A stretch of 64,000 nt of DNA from a virus. Positions 43,779 to 51,794 of the stretch are shown one piece after another. Where the stretch lies: positions 1 to 64,000 of the IMG/VR virus record IMGVR_UViG_3300042922_000152; one strand, given 5' to 3'. The notes below the pieces were generated by a model, which was not told the origin of the DNA, searched no databases, and was given only the letters and a program-made list of their open reading frames with translations. The translations under genes were made by a program, and so were the position numbers. Every line of letters begins with the position of its first letter. Within the stretch, counting starts at the first letter, position 1.

Positions 43779-43819
43779 AAGACTCCACTTAAAAAGTGGG
43801 GTCTTTTTGTTATATAACG
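43779..43819 (+). promoter_or_regulatory. Nested terminator-promoter, copy 5
   Basis: AAGACTCCACTT pairs with AAGTGGGGTCTT. CTTAAAA (43788-43794), 16 bases, TATATAACG (43811-43819). It starts the clamp operon. Confidence 0.88.
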
Positions 43820-43850
43820 ATTGAAAAACTAAAAGAGGAGTGACTGGACA

Positions 43851-44942
43851 ATGAAGTTCAAAATCAGCACAGCAAACCTTAATCGCATCTTGGCAATCGT
43901 CATCAAAGGGGCAGGCAACAAGCACACGCTGCCTATTACGAAATACTTCGCTCTGAGCCTGTCGAGTAACACATTGATTGTCACAGCTACGAACGGCGTT
44001 AACTTTATCTCGTACATTGAACCTGATGTACATGGTGAGGATGGTTACGCTGTTGTCGCTGCTGATCAACTGGTGCAGCTTGTAAAGCGCACTACGAAGC
44101 CGGAAATTGCCTTTGCTTCTGTGAAAGGTCATCTTGAAGTCAAAGGCAATGGCAAGTATTCGCTGCCTCTGTACACCTTCAGTGAAGGTGAGAGCTATCC
44201 GTCCTATGAGTTTGACGAAGATGCTGCACCGTTCGAAGTGAACGCGCAGATTCTCAAGAAGGCGCTGAAGGTCAACGAGTCGGCAATTGCAACAAACCTG
44301 ATCATTCCTTATCTCGCAGGCTATAACATTGGTGGACAACTGATCACTACCGATGGCCTCAAGATGTGCGTTAACGAGAGCGTGTTTGTTGATCCGCCTA
44401 TGCTCGTCTCTCAGCAGCTTGCAGACCTGTTGCAAATGCTTACCGCTGAAAAAGTCACTGTGCAAAAGGATGAAAACAAGCTGCTCTTTACTACTGACAA
44501 TATCGTTATCTTTGGCGCAGAGCTTGATGGCCTGAAAGATTATCCCGACATTACAGGTGTACTCGGCTTCGAGTACGACAATGTAGTGACTGTATCCAAA
44601 GTTGAGTTCACGAATGCACTTGACCGCCTGAAGTTGTTCACAGACCCTAACGACAATAACAGCATTATCATGACATTCGCTAAGAAAGGCCTGCTCATTG
44701 AAGACAGCAAAAAGAGCAGTCAAGAAGTGGTAGCGATTCAAGAGGGACCGGAGTATGCAGAGTTCTCCGTGACTGTCAACATTGAACTCTTGACTGACCT
44801 TATTGACGTGCTTGTTCATCCTGTCGTCAAGATTGAGTTTGGCGAAAACCTGCCTCTCAAGATTACTGAGAACGATGTTACATTGACGCTCGGCGTTATC
44901 GGTGACGACGAGGAAGAAGAGGACGCTGGCGAGGAGGAGTAA
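43851..44942 (+). CDS. dnaN: DNA polymerase sliding clamp (beta clamp, DnaN-like)
   Basis: The 363-aa length and pattern fit the three-domain bacterial beta clamp: NRILAIVIKGAGNKHTLPIT with TKYFALSLSSNTLIVTATNG at the start, and later strands (VNIELLTDLIDVLVHPVVKIEFG). The C-terminus is extended by an acidic EEEEDAGEEE tail, unlike bacterial clamps. A ring of two subunits would hold the phage polymerase on DNA. GAGGAGTG precedes the ATG. Cas4-like, ThyX, resolvase, dUTPase and RecA genes follow in the same operon. Confidence 0.85.
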   Translation: MKFKISTANLNRILAIVIKGAGNKHTLPITKYFALSLSSNTLIVTATNGVNFISYIEPDVHGEDGYAVVAADQLVQLVKRTTKPEIAFASVKGHLEVKGNGKYSLPLYTFSEGESYPSYEFDEDAAPFEVNAQILKKALKVNESAIATNLIIPYLAGYNIGGQLITTDGLKMCVNESVFVDPPMLVSQQLADLLQMLTAEKVTVQKDENKLLFTTDNIVIFGAELDGLKDYPDITGVLGFEYDNVVTVSKVEFTNALDRLKLFTDPNDNNSIIMTFAKKGLLIEDSKKSSQEVVAIQEGPEYAEFSVTVNIELLTDLIDVLVHPVVKIEFGENLPLKITENDVTLTLGVIGDDEEEEDAGEEE

Positions 44943-44944
44943 GC

Positions 44945-45736
44945 TTGACAAACAATCCCTACAAGAACCTCGCAAAGCTCATTCAGAACGCGCAGCAAAA
45001 CCAGTCACCCGAGGATGCGTTCCTTCAGGCTCTTAACAGCGCTATATCTAAATATAGCAAGCTGAATGACAAGCCTCCCTCACAGTCCTACAAACCCAGT
45101 ATGCTCGGCGGGTGCCTGCGTGAAATCTATTTCACAGTGACAGGCGCTCCCGAGGATGACGTATTGCCTGACCCGAATCTTGTAGGTATGGGGGAATCGG
45201 GAACTGACAGGCATTTACGCCTTCAGACTGTTATCTCCGAAATGAAAAAGATGGGCTTCAAAGATGTCGAATGGATTGACGTTGAGGAATTTTTGAAGTT
45301 TCATCCTGTCGAAGGCACAGAGGTTGTAGAACGCAAAGGCATGGAGGTAAAGCTGCGAAACACGATTTTTAATATGTCCTTCATGTGTGATGGCATTATT
45401 AAGTTTCGCGGCGTTTACTATGTCCTTGAAATCAAGACGGAAACAAGTTTCAAGTGGCAGCCTCGAACAGGTCCCGAGCCTAAAGCTGTAGTACAGGCAA
45501 GCTCTTACAGCCTGTGTCTTGGCGTAAATAAGGTGATGTTTGTTTACGAGAATCGGGACGTGTGCAGCAAAAAGGTATACATTCATCAAGTATCTGAAAT
45601 TGAAAAATATGATCTTGTGGTTCACAAGATTGAAGAATGTAACACCTATGTTGAAACGGACACTGTGCCTCCCAAGAGCGACAACAAAAATGACTGTCGC
45701 TACTGCGACTACAAGCAGGAATGCAAAAAATATTGA
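44945..45736 (+). CDS. Cas4/RecB-like Fe-S nuclease (PD-(D/E)XK)
   Basis: A TTG start follows GGAGGAGTAAGC. His90, Asp149, Glu162 and Lys164 (CDGIIK and YVLEIKTE), with Gln in VVQASSY, form the nuclease site. Cys57, 251, 254 and 260 (CRYCDYKQEC) fit an iron-sulphur cluster that locks the fold, as in AddB and Cas4. It probably resects DNA ends for recombination with the phage RecA. There is no CRISPR array in the window. Confidence 0.85.
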   Translation: MTNNPYKNLAKLIQNAQQNQSPEDAFLQALNSAISKYSKLNDKPPSQSYKPSMLGGCLREIYFTVTGAPEDDVLPDPNLVGMGESGTDRHLRLQTVISEMKKMGFKDVEWIDVEEFLKFHPVEGTEVVERKGMEVKLRNTIFNMSFMCDGIIKFRGVYYVLEIKTETSFKWQPRTGPEPKAVVQASSYSLCLGVNKVMFVYENRDVCSKKVYIHQVSEIEKYDLVVHKIEECNTYVETDTVPPKSDNKNDCRYCDYKQECKKY

Positions 45737-45752
45737 TAGGAGGCTGATTCGA

Positions 45753-46490
45753 TTGACTTTCGTAGCAAAGCGCATTAACGTTATGGAGGGCGGCTTTGAG
45801 CAGGAAGGAGGCTATGTCACGCTCAGGAATACAATGGGTGATGACAGGACGATTGTAGACGCTGCGCGCGTATCTTACAATAAACGTGCGGGCGAAGTCC
45901 TTTCAGCGAAGGACGTTCGACTCATTGACTTTCTGGCTGAGAACGGTCACACTTCTCCTTTTCGCCATGCTGTGCTTCAATTCGAGGTACACGCACCTTT
46001 GATGGTAGCGCGTCAATGGTGGAAGTATGTTGTCGGCTCTGTTCATGACACTATGGAAGCCTGGAATGAATCTTCTCGACGCTACATTACAGAGGAAGTG
46101 AATTTCTATACACCTAACTCGTCCATGTGGCGTTTGGCTCCTGAGAACTCGAAACAAGGTTCGGGCGCCAATATGCACTGGAAGGAAGGCGAAGAAGTCA
46201 CTAAAATGCTCTATGAATTGCAGGAAAAATGTCACGATTATTACAAAACCGCAATTGCAATGGGTATATGTGCAGAGCAGGCGCGCTTGTTCCTTCCTGC
46301 TTACGGTTTGTACGTTCGCTGGATGTGGACTGCTTCGCTGCAAGGCGTAGCTCATTTCATTAACCAACGAACAGCAGAAGACGCTCAAGGCGAAATTCAG
46401 AAATTCGCTGAGGCTGTGAAGGAACTGGCGATGTATCAGTTTCCTGCTGCGCTGTCTGCTCTGTTAGGTGAAAATAATGAGCGGGCGTAA
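45753..46490 (+). CDS. thyX: Flavin-dependent thymidylate synthase (ThyX)
   Basis: TTG 45753 follows ATAGGAGGCTG, giving 245 aa. FRHAVLQFEVHAPLMVARQW is the ThyX substrate region, and WNESSRRY carries the conserved Ser and Arg residues of the family motif; the RHR part is degenerate (RQWWKY). ThyX makes dTMP from dUMP with FAD and NADPH. The dUTPase encoded 1 kb later supplies dUMP, so the two serve thymidine supply. Confidence 0.92.
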   Translation: MTFVAKRINVMEGGFEQEGGYVTLRNTMGDDRTIVDAARVSYNKRAGEVLSAKDVRLIDFLAENGHTSPFRHAVLQFEVHAPLMVARQWWKYVVGSVHDTMEAWNESSRRYITEEVNFYTPNSSMWRLAPENSKQGSGANMHWKEGEEVTKMLYELQEKCHDYYKTAIAMGICAEQARLFLPAYGLYVRWMWTASLQGVAHFINQRTAEDAQGEIQKFAEAVKELAMYQFPAALSALLGENNERA

Positions 46491-46980
46491 ATCGAAAAAT
46501 AAAGGTTATCGTGGTGAAAAGGAGTTCGCTGACCTGACAGGAGGAAGGCGAGTTCCTCTGTCAGGTGCAGCAGCCCATGCAGGCGAGGAGTTCGGCAACG
46601 ATGTCATACTACCGAACGGCATGAAGGTAGAGGTCAAGCGCAGAGCAGAGATGGAGAAGACGCTCTATGGCTGGCTGCTTGACGAGCGCGAGAAGCCTGA
46701 CCTCGTAGCCTTTCGCGCAGATCACAAGCCTTGGATTATCAGCATGACGCTTGACCAGTTTGCGCGCCTCATGAATATTGAGATTGCTGCAAAAGACTTG
46801 CTTAATCAAATGTTTGAAGAGGACATGTCTGACGTTGGCGCCTCGCAGCTAATAAAGGCGGTGATGAAACTAAATGACGACGGAACAAGAACAGGCAGAT
46901 TCTCAGGAGCAGGAACACACAGAAGCAGCGTCCCCAAAGCAGGACGAGGAGAAGTTGAGAACAATACGGCACAAGATTAA
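46477..46980 (+). CDS. Holliday-junction-resolvase-like nuclease
   Basis: SKNKGYRGEKEF at the N-terminus and DVILPNGMKVEVKRRAE match the Hjc-type PD-(D/E)XK core (Glu, Asp, Glu-x-Lys). The last 35 residues are Gly/Arg/Thr rich and encoded in a 107-base overlap with the next gene, an unusually long one. ATG 46477 is preferred to the upstream GTG. It would cut four-way junctions or branched DNA before packaging. Confidence 0.75.
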   Translation: MSGRKSKNKGYRGEKEFADLTGGRRVPLSGAAAHAGEEFGNDVILPNGMKVEVKRRAEMEKTLYGWLLDEREKPDLVAFRADHKPWIISMTLDQFARLMNIEIAAKDLLNQMFEEDMSDVGASQLIKAVMKLNDDGTRTGRFSGAGTHRSSVPKAGRGEVENNTAQD

Positions 46981-47440
46981 AGCTGACTCAGATGTGGTAA
47001 CTCGCCTCGTTGATCAACTGGTGAACGAGTACAGCAGAGAAATTGACAGACTCGTGTCAGAAGTCAAGGACATGCTCGTCAAGAAGGATACGCTTGACGA
47101 CGAAGAAATTGAGAAATGCGTCCTGCGTTTCCCGGTTTACATGTATAGCGCAGTTAATGGCGTTGAGAATGTAGGCATTCAGGCAGAGCTTGCAAAGGCG
47201 AACAAGATGGAAGTTCTCAATCAGGCATTTGAAGCCATTGAAGGTACGATACCTGACAAGACGAAGTATGCCGAGCTTGAGAGCTTCAATGAACACCTGA
47301 TGACTGTAGTGTTTGAGAAAGCCTACAGGAAGCTGAAGGCAAAAATTGAACACGCCGACAAGGTTTACTCTGCGACGAAGAAGGTCATGGAAAAGCGCAT
47401 TGCTGAAATGGGAGTTCTTAGGAGGGATAGAAATGGCTAA
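46874..47440 (+). CDS. Hypothetical helical protein (188 aa)
   Basis: The first 30 residues are a Glu/Gln-rich tail, then helices (SDVVTRLVDQLVNEYSREI, EYSREIDRLVSEVKDMLV) and a long C-terminal coil (KAYRKLKAKIEHADKVYSAT). It lies in the recombination and nucleotide operon between resolvase and dUTPase, overlapping both. Similar small helical proteins next to phage recA are known only as hypothetical. Function unknown. Confidence 0.65.
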   Translation: MTTEQEQADSQEQEHTEAASPKQDEEKLRTIRHKIKADSDVVTRLVDQLVNEYSREIDRLVSEVKDMLVKKDTLDDEEIEKCVLRFPVYMYSAVNGVENVGIQAELAKANKMEVLNQAFEAIEGTIPDKTKYAELESFNEHLMTVVFEKAYRKLKAKIEHADKVYSATKKVMEKRIAEMGVLRRDRNG

Positions 47441-47891
47441 CGGAAAACGCAGATTTCAATACCTGCCCGAATATCAGCACCTTAACATGCCAATACCTCA
47501 ACGCAAAACGCTGCGCTCGGCAGGCTACGACATTGCAGCAGCCTTTGTGAATCCTTATGAAAGGCGCGTCATTAGTCCTGGCGGCATTGACCTCATACCT
47601 ACAGGCCTTACAGTGTATGACATGGAAGATGATGATGAATTGCAAATACGTTCACGCTCAGGCCTCGCATGGAAGAACGGCATTATTGTTGCCAACTCAC
47701 CCGGCACAATAGATGCTGACTATGAAGGTCAGCACATTCAAGTTCTCTTGCATAACGTAAGTGACACTGACTTTGTTGTTACCTGCGGTATGCGTATCGC
47801 TCAAGGCGTTTTCAGTAAGGTTCATTTCACATTGCTGGACTGTCCTGATGAAGTAGTTCGCCGGGGCGGCTTCGGTCACACGGGGGTGTAA
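47433..47891 (+). CDS. dut: dUTPase
   Basis: ATG 47433 follows TAGGAGGGATAG, giving 152 aa. All five trimeric dUTPase motifs are present: SAGYDIAA (I), RSRSGLAWKNGI (II), GTIDADYEGQ (III), RIAQGVF (IV) and RRGGFGHTGV (V, the Phe/Gly arm). It removes dUTP and feeds dUMP to ThyX. Confidence 0.95.
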   Translation: MANGKRRFQYLPEYQHLNMPIPQRKTLRSAGYDIAAAFVNPYERRVISPGGIDLIPTGLTVYDMEDDDELQIRSRSGLAWKNGIIVANSPGTIDADYEGQHIQVLLHNVSDTDFVVTCGMRIAQGVFSKVHFTLLDCPDEVVRRGGFGHTGV

Positions 47892-47893
47892 CA

Positions 47894-49078
47894 TTGAACG
47901 CACTTGATAAAGCAATGGGCGAAATTAATAAGAAGTACGGTAAGCAGATGGTGCAAATGGGAACCTCTCGTATTTACGTAGACAAGATTCCCTTCTCGTC
48001 TCCTAAGCTTAACTGGATGACTTATGGTGGCGTTCCTATCGGCAAGGCTACTGAGCTTATCGGTCAAGAGTCTGGTGGCAAAACGACAAATGCGCTTGAC
48101 ATCGTAGCGAACGCACAGAAGAAAGCTGAAAGGGATTATCGCGCAATTCTCGCTGACACAGATAAAAAGATTGAAGCACTCGAAGACTCGGGCACAAAAA
48201 CAGCGTTGAAGGAAGCTGACAAGCTGCGCGCCGCTCGTGCAAAGATCGTTGAAGATGGTCCTCGTCGTGTCGTCTACGTAGACCTTGAGAACACGCTTGA
48301 CGAGGATTGGGCAGAACTCCTTGGCGTTGACCTCGAAGCCTTGTACCTCGCTCGCTTCGACGACGAGACTGCCGAGCAAGTCCTTCAGGCCATTCTTGAT
48401 CTGATAGCGACAGGTCAGGTAATCGCGCTCGTTGTCGATTCTATACCAATGCTCGTTCCTCAACAAATTGCTACAGAAGACCTAAGTAAAAAGAGCTATG
48501 GAGGTATAGCTGGCGCTGTTACTGAGTTCTGTCGCCGGGTATCCTCGCTTATCAGCACCAACAAAACTGCTCTTATCATTATCAATCAGGTGCGCGAGGA
48601 CTTTGACAATCCCTACAATCAGTACAAAACGCCGGGCGGACGTGCGCTGAAGCATCTGTACGCGCTGCGCCTCTTCTTCCGAAAAGGTACGTACTTTGAC
48701 GCTGATTACAAGGAACTCAAGAACAAGAACGCTGTAGAGCCTGCTGGTCATATCATTGACGTTGAAATTGTCAAAACGAAAGTATGTAAGCCGGACAGAC
48801 GCCTTGGTCAAGAAACACTGACCTACGACAAGGGTATTGACATCACGGCTGACACACTTGACATGGCTATCAGGTACAAGCTTATCGAACTGTCAGGTGC
48901 GTGGCATTACATTATGGATAGCGCAGGCACAGGAGAGGTACGCAAAGACGAAATGGATGAAGATATGAAATTCCAAGGACGTCCGCGCACTCTTGAATTT
49001 TTCCTCAATGAAGGTGCTGAGGTCTTCGAGGAGATATATGAAGAGGTTCACAGCCTCGTGACTGCGCTGCCTGAATGA
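47894..49078 (+). CDS. recA: RecA-family recombinase with an inserted helical segment
   Basis: A TTG start follows GGGGGTG. Walker A is GQESGGKTT (57-65); VVYVDLENTLDEDW, VVDSIPMLVPQ and IINQVRED are the RecA core motifs. Between Walker A and VYVDLE is an extra charged helical stretch (about 73-118, with KKIEALEDSGTK) that bacterial RecA lacks. The phage copy would pair ends made by the Cas4-like nuclease, for repair or concatemer formation. It is the last gene of the clamp operon. Confidence 0.9.
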   Translation: MNALDKAMGEINKKYGKQMVQMGTSRIYVDKIPFSSPKLNWMTYGGVPIGKATELIGQESGGKTTNALDIVANAQKKAERDYRAILADTDKKIEALEDSGTKTALKEADKLRAARAKIVEDGPRRVVYVDLENTLDEDWAELLGVDLEALYLARFDDETAEQVLQAILDLIATGQVIALVVDSIPMLVPQQIATEDLSKKSYGGIAGAVTEFCRRVSSLISTNKTALIIINQVREDFDNPYNQYKTPGGRALKHLYALRLFFRKGTYFDADYKELKNKNAVEPAGHIIDVEIVKTKVCKPDRRLGQETLTYDKGIDITADTLDMAIRYKLIELSGAWHYIMDSAGTGEVRKDEMDEDMKFQGRPRTLEFFLNEGAEVFEEIYEEVHSLVTALPE

Positions 49079-49166
49079 CAAGCATCCCAAAATAATCGTT
49101 CTAAGGTACTTCAAAGGTGTGTATGCTGTTAGTGTAAGCTACACTTCACACAAAGGAGACTGAGGA

Positions 49167-49319
49167 ATGATGGATCAAATTAAAGAGGTATTGTCTCAAC
49201 TCATGGCAGCAGAGGAAAAAGGCGCGCACATCTTTTTCACCAACGAAGGTTTGCGCTTCATTGCTACCTTGCCTGACAGCCTGCTCATTCACGAGGAGGA
49301 CGAAGCTGCTGCTATGTAA
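49167..49319 (+). CDS. Hypothetical acidic protein (50 aa)
   Basis: AAAGGAGACTGAGG precedes tandem ATGs. The peptide has a helix (DQIKEVLSQLMAAEEKG), strands (HIFFTNEGLRFIATL) and an acidic end. It lies between the recA gene and nested promoter 6; the inverted repeat GTGTA-AGC-TACAC lies upstream. Function unknown. Confidence 0.6.
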   Translation: MMDQIKEVLSQLMAAEEKGAHIFFTNEGLRFIATLPDSLLIHEEDEAAAM

Positions 49320-49334
49320 AATTTTCCTTCTCGC

Positions 49335-49403
49335 AAGGCGCCACTTAAAAGGTGGCGCCTTTTTGCTATACAATGATTAAGCTCAAATTTTAATCATTGT
49401 ATA
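49335..49403 (+). promoter_or_regulatory. Nested terminator-promoter, copy 6, with 14-base operator repeat
   Basis: AAGGCGCCAC pairs with GTGGCGCCTT. CTTAAAA (49344-49350), 16 bases, TATACAATG (49367-49375). TATACAATGATTAA (49367-49380) is repeated exactly in inverse as TTAATCATTGTATA (49390-49403), covering the -10 and the start site. Only this copy has such a repeat, and it precedes a sigma factor gene, suggesting tight control. Confidence 0.85.
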
Positions 49404-49416
49404 GGAGGAATGAAGT

Positions 49417-50025
49417 ATGGGACGTGCATTACTCGTGACAGAACTGCCCAAGCCTGTAGTTGGCGAGGAGGCGCTGATTGTAGAGCATACAGACCTGGTT
49501 CACTTCGTTTGTCAGCGTTTTCGGACTACTTCTCATTTTCTTAATGTTGACTATGAGGACTTATATCAGGAAGGCATGATTGGTCTGCTTTTGTCAATTC
49601 GCAAGTTTGACCCGACACGTGGTCTTAAATTGTCTACCTACGCCGTACCTTCTATATACTTTGCTATTCGTAAATATTTACGCGACAAGTCGCGCTTGAT
49701 TAGAACACCACGAAGTAAGGTTTCGAAGGCCTATATCGTCGATAGCTTAGAGCGTACTGCATATAATGGTGATAGTGAGCCTGTTACACTTGGCGACATG
49801 ATAGGCGTAGATGACGACATGAACAGCTTTTATTCCGCTGACCTTTGCAACAGGATTATGGAAAGGCTTCCTACGTTACACCGCGAAGTTCTTAATTTAA
49901 GCATACAGGGTTACAATCAGCCCGAGATAAGCAAGAAAGTTGGCATATCGCAACCACATGTAAGCAGAATAATTCGAAGTTCGAAAGAAACCGCTCGCCA
50001 AGAATTGTCAGAACATCTTGCATAA
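49417..50025 (+). CDS. RNA polymerase sigma factor (SigF/SigB-like, 202 aa)
   Basis: Region 2 is clear (about 45-105): DYEDLYQEGMIGLLLSIRKF, STYAVPSIYFAIRKYLRD, RLIRTPRSKVSKAY. Region 4 (about 155-198) holds HREVLNLSIQGYNQPEISKK and QPHVSRIIRSSK. It is a small group 3 factor with a short region 3. ATAGGAGG precedes the ATG. It is the best candidate for reading the CTTAAAA/TATATAACG promoters or for late genes; which one is not shown by the sequence. Confidence 0.9.
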   Translation: MGRALLVTELPKPVVGEEALIVEHTDLVHFVCQRFRTTSHFLNVDYEDLYQEGMIGLLLSIRKFDPTRGLKLSTYAVPSIYFAIRKYLRDKSRLIRTPRSKVSKAYIVDSLERTAYNGDSEPVTLGDMIGVDDDMNSFYSADLCNRIMERLPTLHREVLNLSIQGYNQPEISKKVGISQPHVSRIIRSSKETARQELSEHLA

Positions 50026-50030
50026 TTCTG

Positions 50031-50060
50031 TTGCATCTGAACACACTACATAGTATACTA
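50031..50060 (+). promoter_or_regulatory. Sigma-A-like promoter with TAGTATACTA palindrome
   Basis: TTGCAT (50031-50036), 17 bases, TATACT (50054-50059), with TAGTATACTA at 50051-50060. It starts the 50.1-52.2 kb operon of small genes. Confidence 0.8.
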
Positions 50061-50093
50061 TATACAAAGATGCAATGAAGGAGCTGGTAACAA

Positions 50094-50741
50094 ATGTTGA
50101 ACCTGTTGACCTATGAAAAGCCTCTGCTTGTAAATGGCAAGCTTTTCGAAAACGCTGCTGAAGCTTTTGCTGCTTTCAAGGACAGCGCGGATGACTTGAA
50201 GATTGAACTGCATCTGTCTGACGCTGAGATAGCTGAAAAGCGTGTTTCTAACTCTCACATTATCGTGGACGTGCCTGCTGCCTCCTCTACACCTTCAGCG
50301 CGCAAGCTGACTGTCTACAAGTTGATTGTCAGACAGTACATGACAAAGCATTCATCACCTGGCTTCGACTTCATGAAGAAGTACAATGATGACAATCCCA
50401 TGCCTATGCGCGTCATGTATGGCGTCATTCTTCAGGAAACACCTGGCATGTACAAGATGCAATTGCATTGCAGAGCGCATAAGGATTCGGTACACTGTTC
50501 ACATTGTATGCGTGAATTGACGCATCCTATAAGCAGAGTTTATGGCGTTGGGCCTATATGCGGCGAACATTATTGGCAGGCTGATGAATGGATTAAGTCG
50601 CTCGCAAATGACGAGGAGGCGCTTTTCAAGGAAGCTGACAAACGCCTGCGTCAAATAACTTGGGAAGGATGGATACCGAAGAAGGCGCTTGAATCGTTTA
50701 CGCCTTTGCTTGAAAAAATGTCTGTGGAGGTGGCTTCGTAG
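50094..50741 (+). CDS. Zinc-finger-containing hypothetical protein (215 aa)
   Basis: GAAGGAGCTGG precedes the ATG. A zinc site CSHCMRELTHPISRVYGVGP followed by ICGEHYW (about 140-165) matches the C-x2-C, later C-x2-H form found in DUF6011-like phage and plasmid proteins. The first 70 residues are a separate helical part, and the end is helical with Trp residues. It may bind nucleic acid. First gene of its operon. Confidence 0.7.
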   Translation: MLNLLTYEKPLLVNGKLFENAAEAFAAFKDSADDLKIELHLSDAEIAEKRVSNSHIIVDVPAASSTPSARKLTVYKLIVRQYMTKHSSPGFDFMKKYNDDNPMPMRVMYGVILQETPGMYKMQLHCRAHKDSVHCSHCMRELTHPISRVYGVGPICGEHYWQADEWIKSLANDEEALFKEADKRLRQITWEGWIPKKALESFTPLLEKMSVEVAS

Positions 50742-50744
50742 CTC

Positions 50745-50996
50745 ATGAGTTTACGCGCAGCAATATTTGAAGCAATCAACGCAGAACGCGCAAGGCAGAA
50801 CAAGAAGCATCCGGAGTTTCAAAAGGAACTCCGGATGGCTGTTCTTGCTGAAGAAGTAGGAGAGGTTGGAACAGCCTTACAGACTGGTGACCTTGAGAAC
50901 CTGCGCGAGGAGTTAACGCAGGTAGCCGCATTAGCAGTAAGATGGCTTGAATACATTGACAAGGAGGGTGACCCGGATGCTGCTTTCGAAAACTAA
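50745..50996 (+). CDS. MazG-like nucleotide pyrophosphohydrolase (83 aa)
   Basis: AVLAEEVGEVGTALQ followed by NLREELTQVAALAVRWLEYI has the EExxE and ExxxVAA helices of all-alpha NTP pyrophosphohydrolases. Two such helix pairs dimerise to bind magnesium and a nucleotide. Phage versions tune nucleotide pools or lower host ppGpp. GGAGGTGG precedes the ATG. Confidence 0.8.
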   Translation: MSLRAAIFEAINAERARQNKKHPEFQKELRMAVLAEEVGEVGTALQTGDLENLREELTQVAALAVRWLEYIDKEGDPDAAFEN

Positions 50997-51360
50997 TCTT
51001 GAGAAGGTCATTGAAAATATTATGCAGCTTGACAGCTTTGCGGATGTTGAGGAACTGACGTTTCCCATGAAGCGGCCTACAGCAGCGCGTCAGCAGGAAT
51101 GGCTTGACGAATTTATGAACAGGTTCGAAACACATATTCGCGGCGTTCTTGAGGAGTACACAGAAGTTCCAAAAAAGATTTTTGAGCCTACAGCAGATAT
51201 TAACATCACGAAATTGCAGTTACGTGTTAATATAGCTCGTGACTCGGAAACGGCAGTTAAAATGCGCGAACATGGTTACACGTTGATTGACAGGTATGGC
51301 TCTATGGAACGTGATTACCTCTTTCATGAGTATATATTGCCTGACAAGAGGGGCGAATAA
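50977..51360 (+). CDS. Hypothetical protein (127 aa)
   Basis: ATG 50977 follows AAGGAGGGTGACCC, within the end of the MazG-like gene. The N-terminal half is helical (NLEKVIENIMQLDSFADVEE), the C-terminal half mixed and ending YLFHEYILPDKRGE. No family was recognised. It is translated with its neighbours. Confidence 0.6.
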   Translation: MLLSKTNLEKVIENIMQLDSFADVEELTFPMKRPTAARQQEWLDEFMNRFETHIRGVLEEYTEVPKKIFEPTADINITKLQLRVNIARDSETAVKMREHGYTLIDRYGSMERDYLFHEYILPDKRGE

Positions 51361-51361
51361 C

Positions 51362-51490
51362 ATGTTCGGAGCTATCCTTTTCCTGATTGTCGCTTATCCT
51401 GTCGCGCTGTTCGTTTGCAATCTCGTTGTCAGGCTGTTCGTCGGTGACAAATACGAAGGAGTCTCAAAGGTTGGTGACGACGATGACTAA
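51362..51490 (+). CDS. Small single-span membrane protein (42 aa)
   Basis: GAGGGGCGAATAAC precedes ATG 51362. Residues 1-27 are one membrane helix (MFGAILFLIVAYPVALFV, then VVRLFVG); the rest is cytosolic and acidic (GVSKVGDDDD). The next gene starts inside its end. Possibly superinfection exclusion or lysis-timing; not shown by sequence. Confidence 0.6.
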   Translation: MFGAILFLIVAYPVALFVCNLVVRLFVGDKYEGVSKVGDDDD

Positions 51491-51794
51491 GAAGCAGCAG
51501 AGCCTTTTCAGTCTCAAGCCTCCTGCGCCTAAAGCAGCGTCGAAGCCTGCTGTACCTGTAGCTGTCGTCACTCGCACCTATCCTGCGTTTACGCCTCATG
51601 CAGGTGACTCCTGTCGCGTATGGACTGAGGATAGGACAAAGCAGGAAAAGGCTGTCATTGAGTTTGTAGATTATCCGAACCTGTATCGTGACCACATGTA
51701 TCCTGTACAGGTTCGCGTCAATGATGAATATATGTTCCGCTGTGCGTTTTCCGATATCGAAAAGGAGGAGCAAAATGAAATTTCAGAGAAGTAG
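51483..51794 (+). CDS. Hypothetical protein with N-terminal clamp-binding-like peptide (103 aa)
   Basis: The start MTKKQQSLFSLKPPAPKA is nearly the same as that of the phage DNA polymerase (MAKKQQSIFGAM). QQSLF fits the QxxLF-type peptide that binds the beta-clamp pocket. A Pro/Ala/Lys linker (12-32) leads to a small beta domain (FTPHAGDSCRVWTEDRTKQE, then VQVRVNDEYMFRCAF). It probably binds the phage or host clamp, as a competitor or tether; enzyme motifs are absent. Confidence 0.65.
   Translation: MTKKQQSLFSLKPPAPKAASKPAVPVAVVTRTYPAFTPHAGDSCRVWTEDRTKQEKAVIEFVDYPNLYRDHMYPVQVRVNDEYMFRCAFSDIEKEEQNEISEK

Noticed and set aside
43494-44975. 493-aa open frame on the minus strand
   Set aside because: It covers a promoter, two plus-strand genes and a terminator; no start signal and no recognisable protein pattern.
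44945-45736. Cas4-like gene as a sign of a CRISPR system
   Set aside because: No repeat-spacer array or other cas gene is present; Cas4-like nucleases are common in phage recombination operons.
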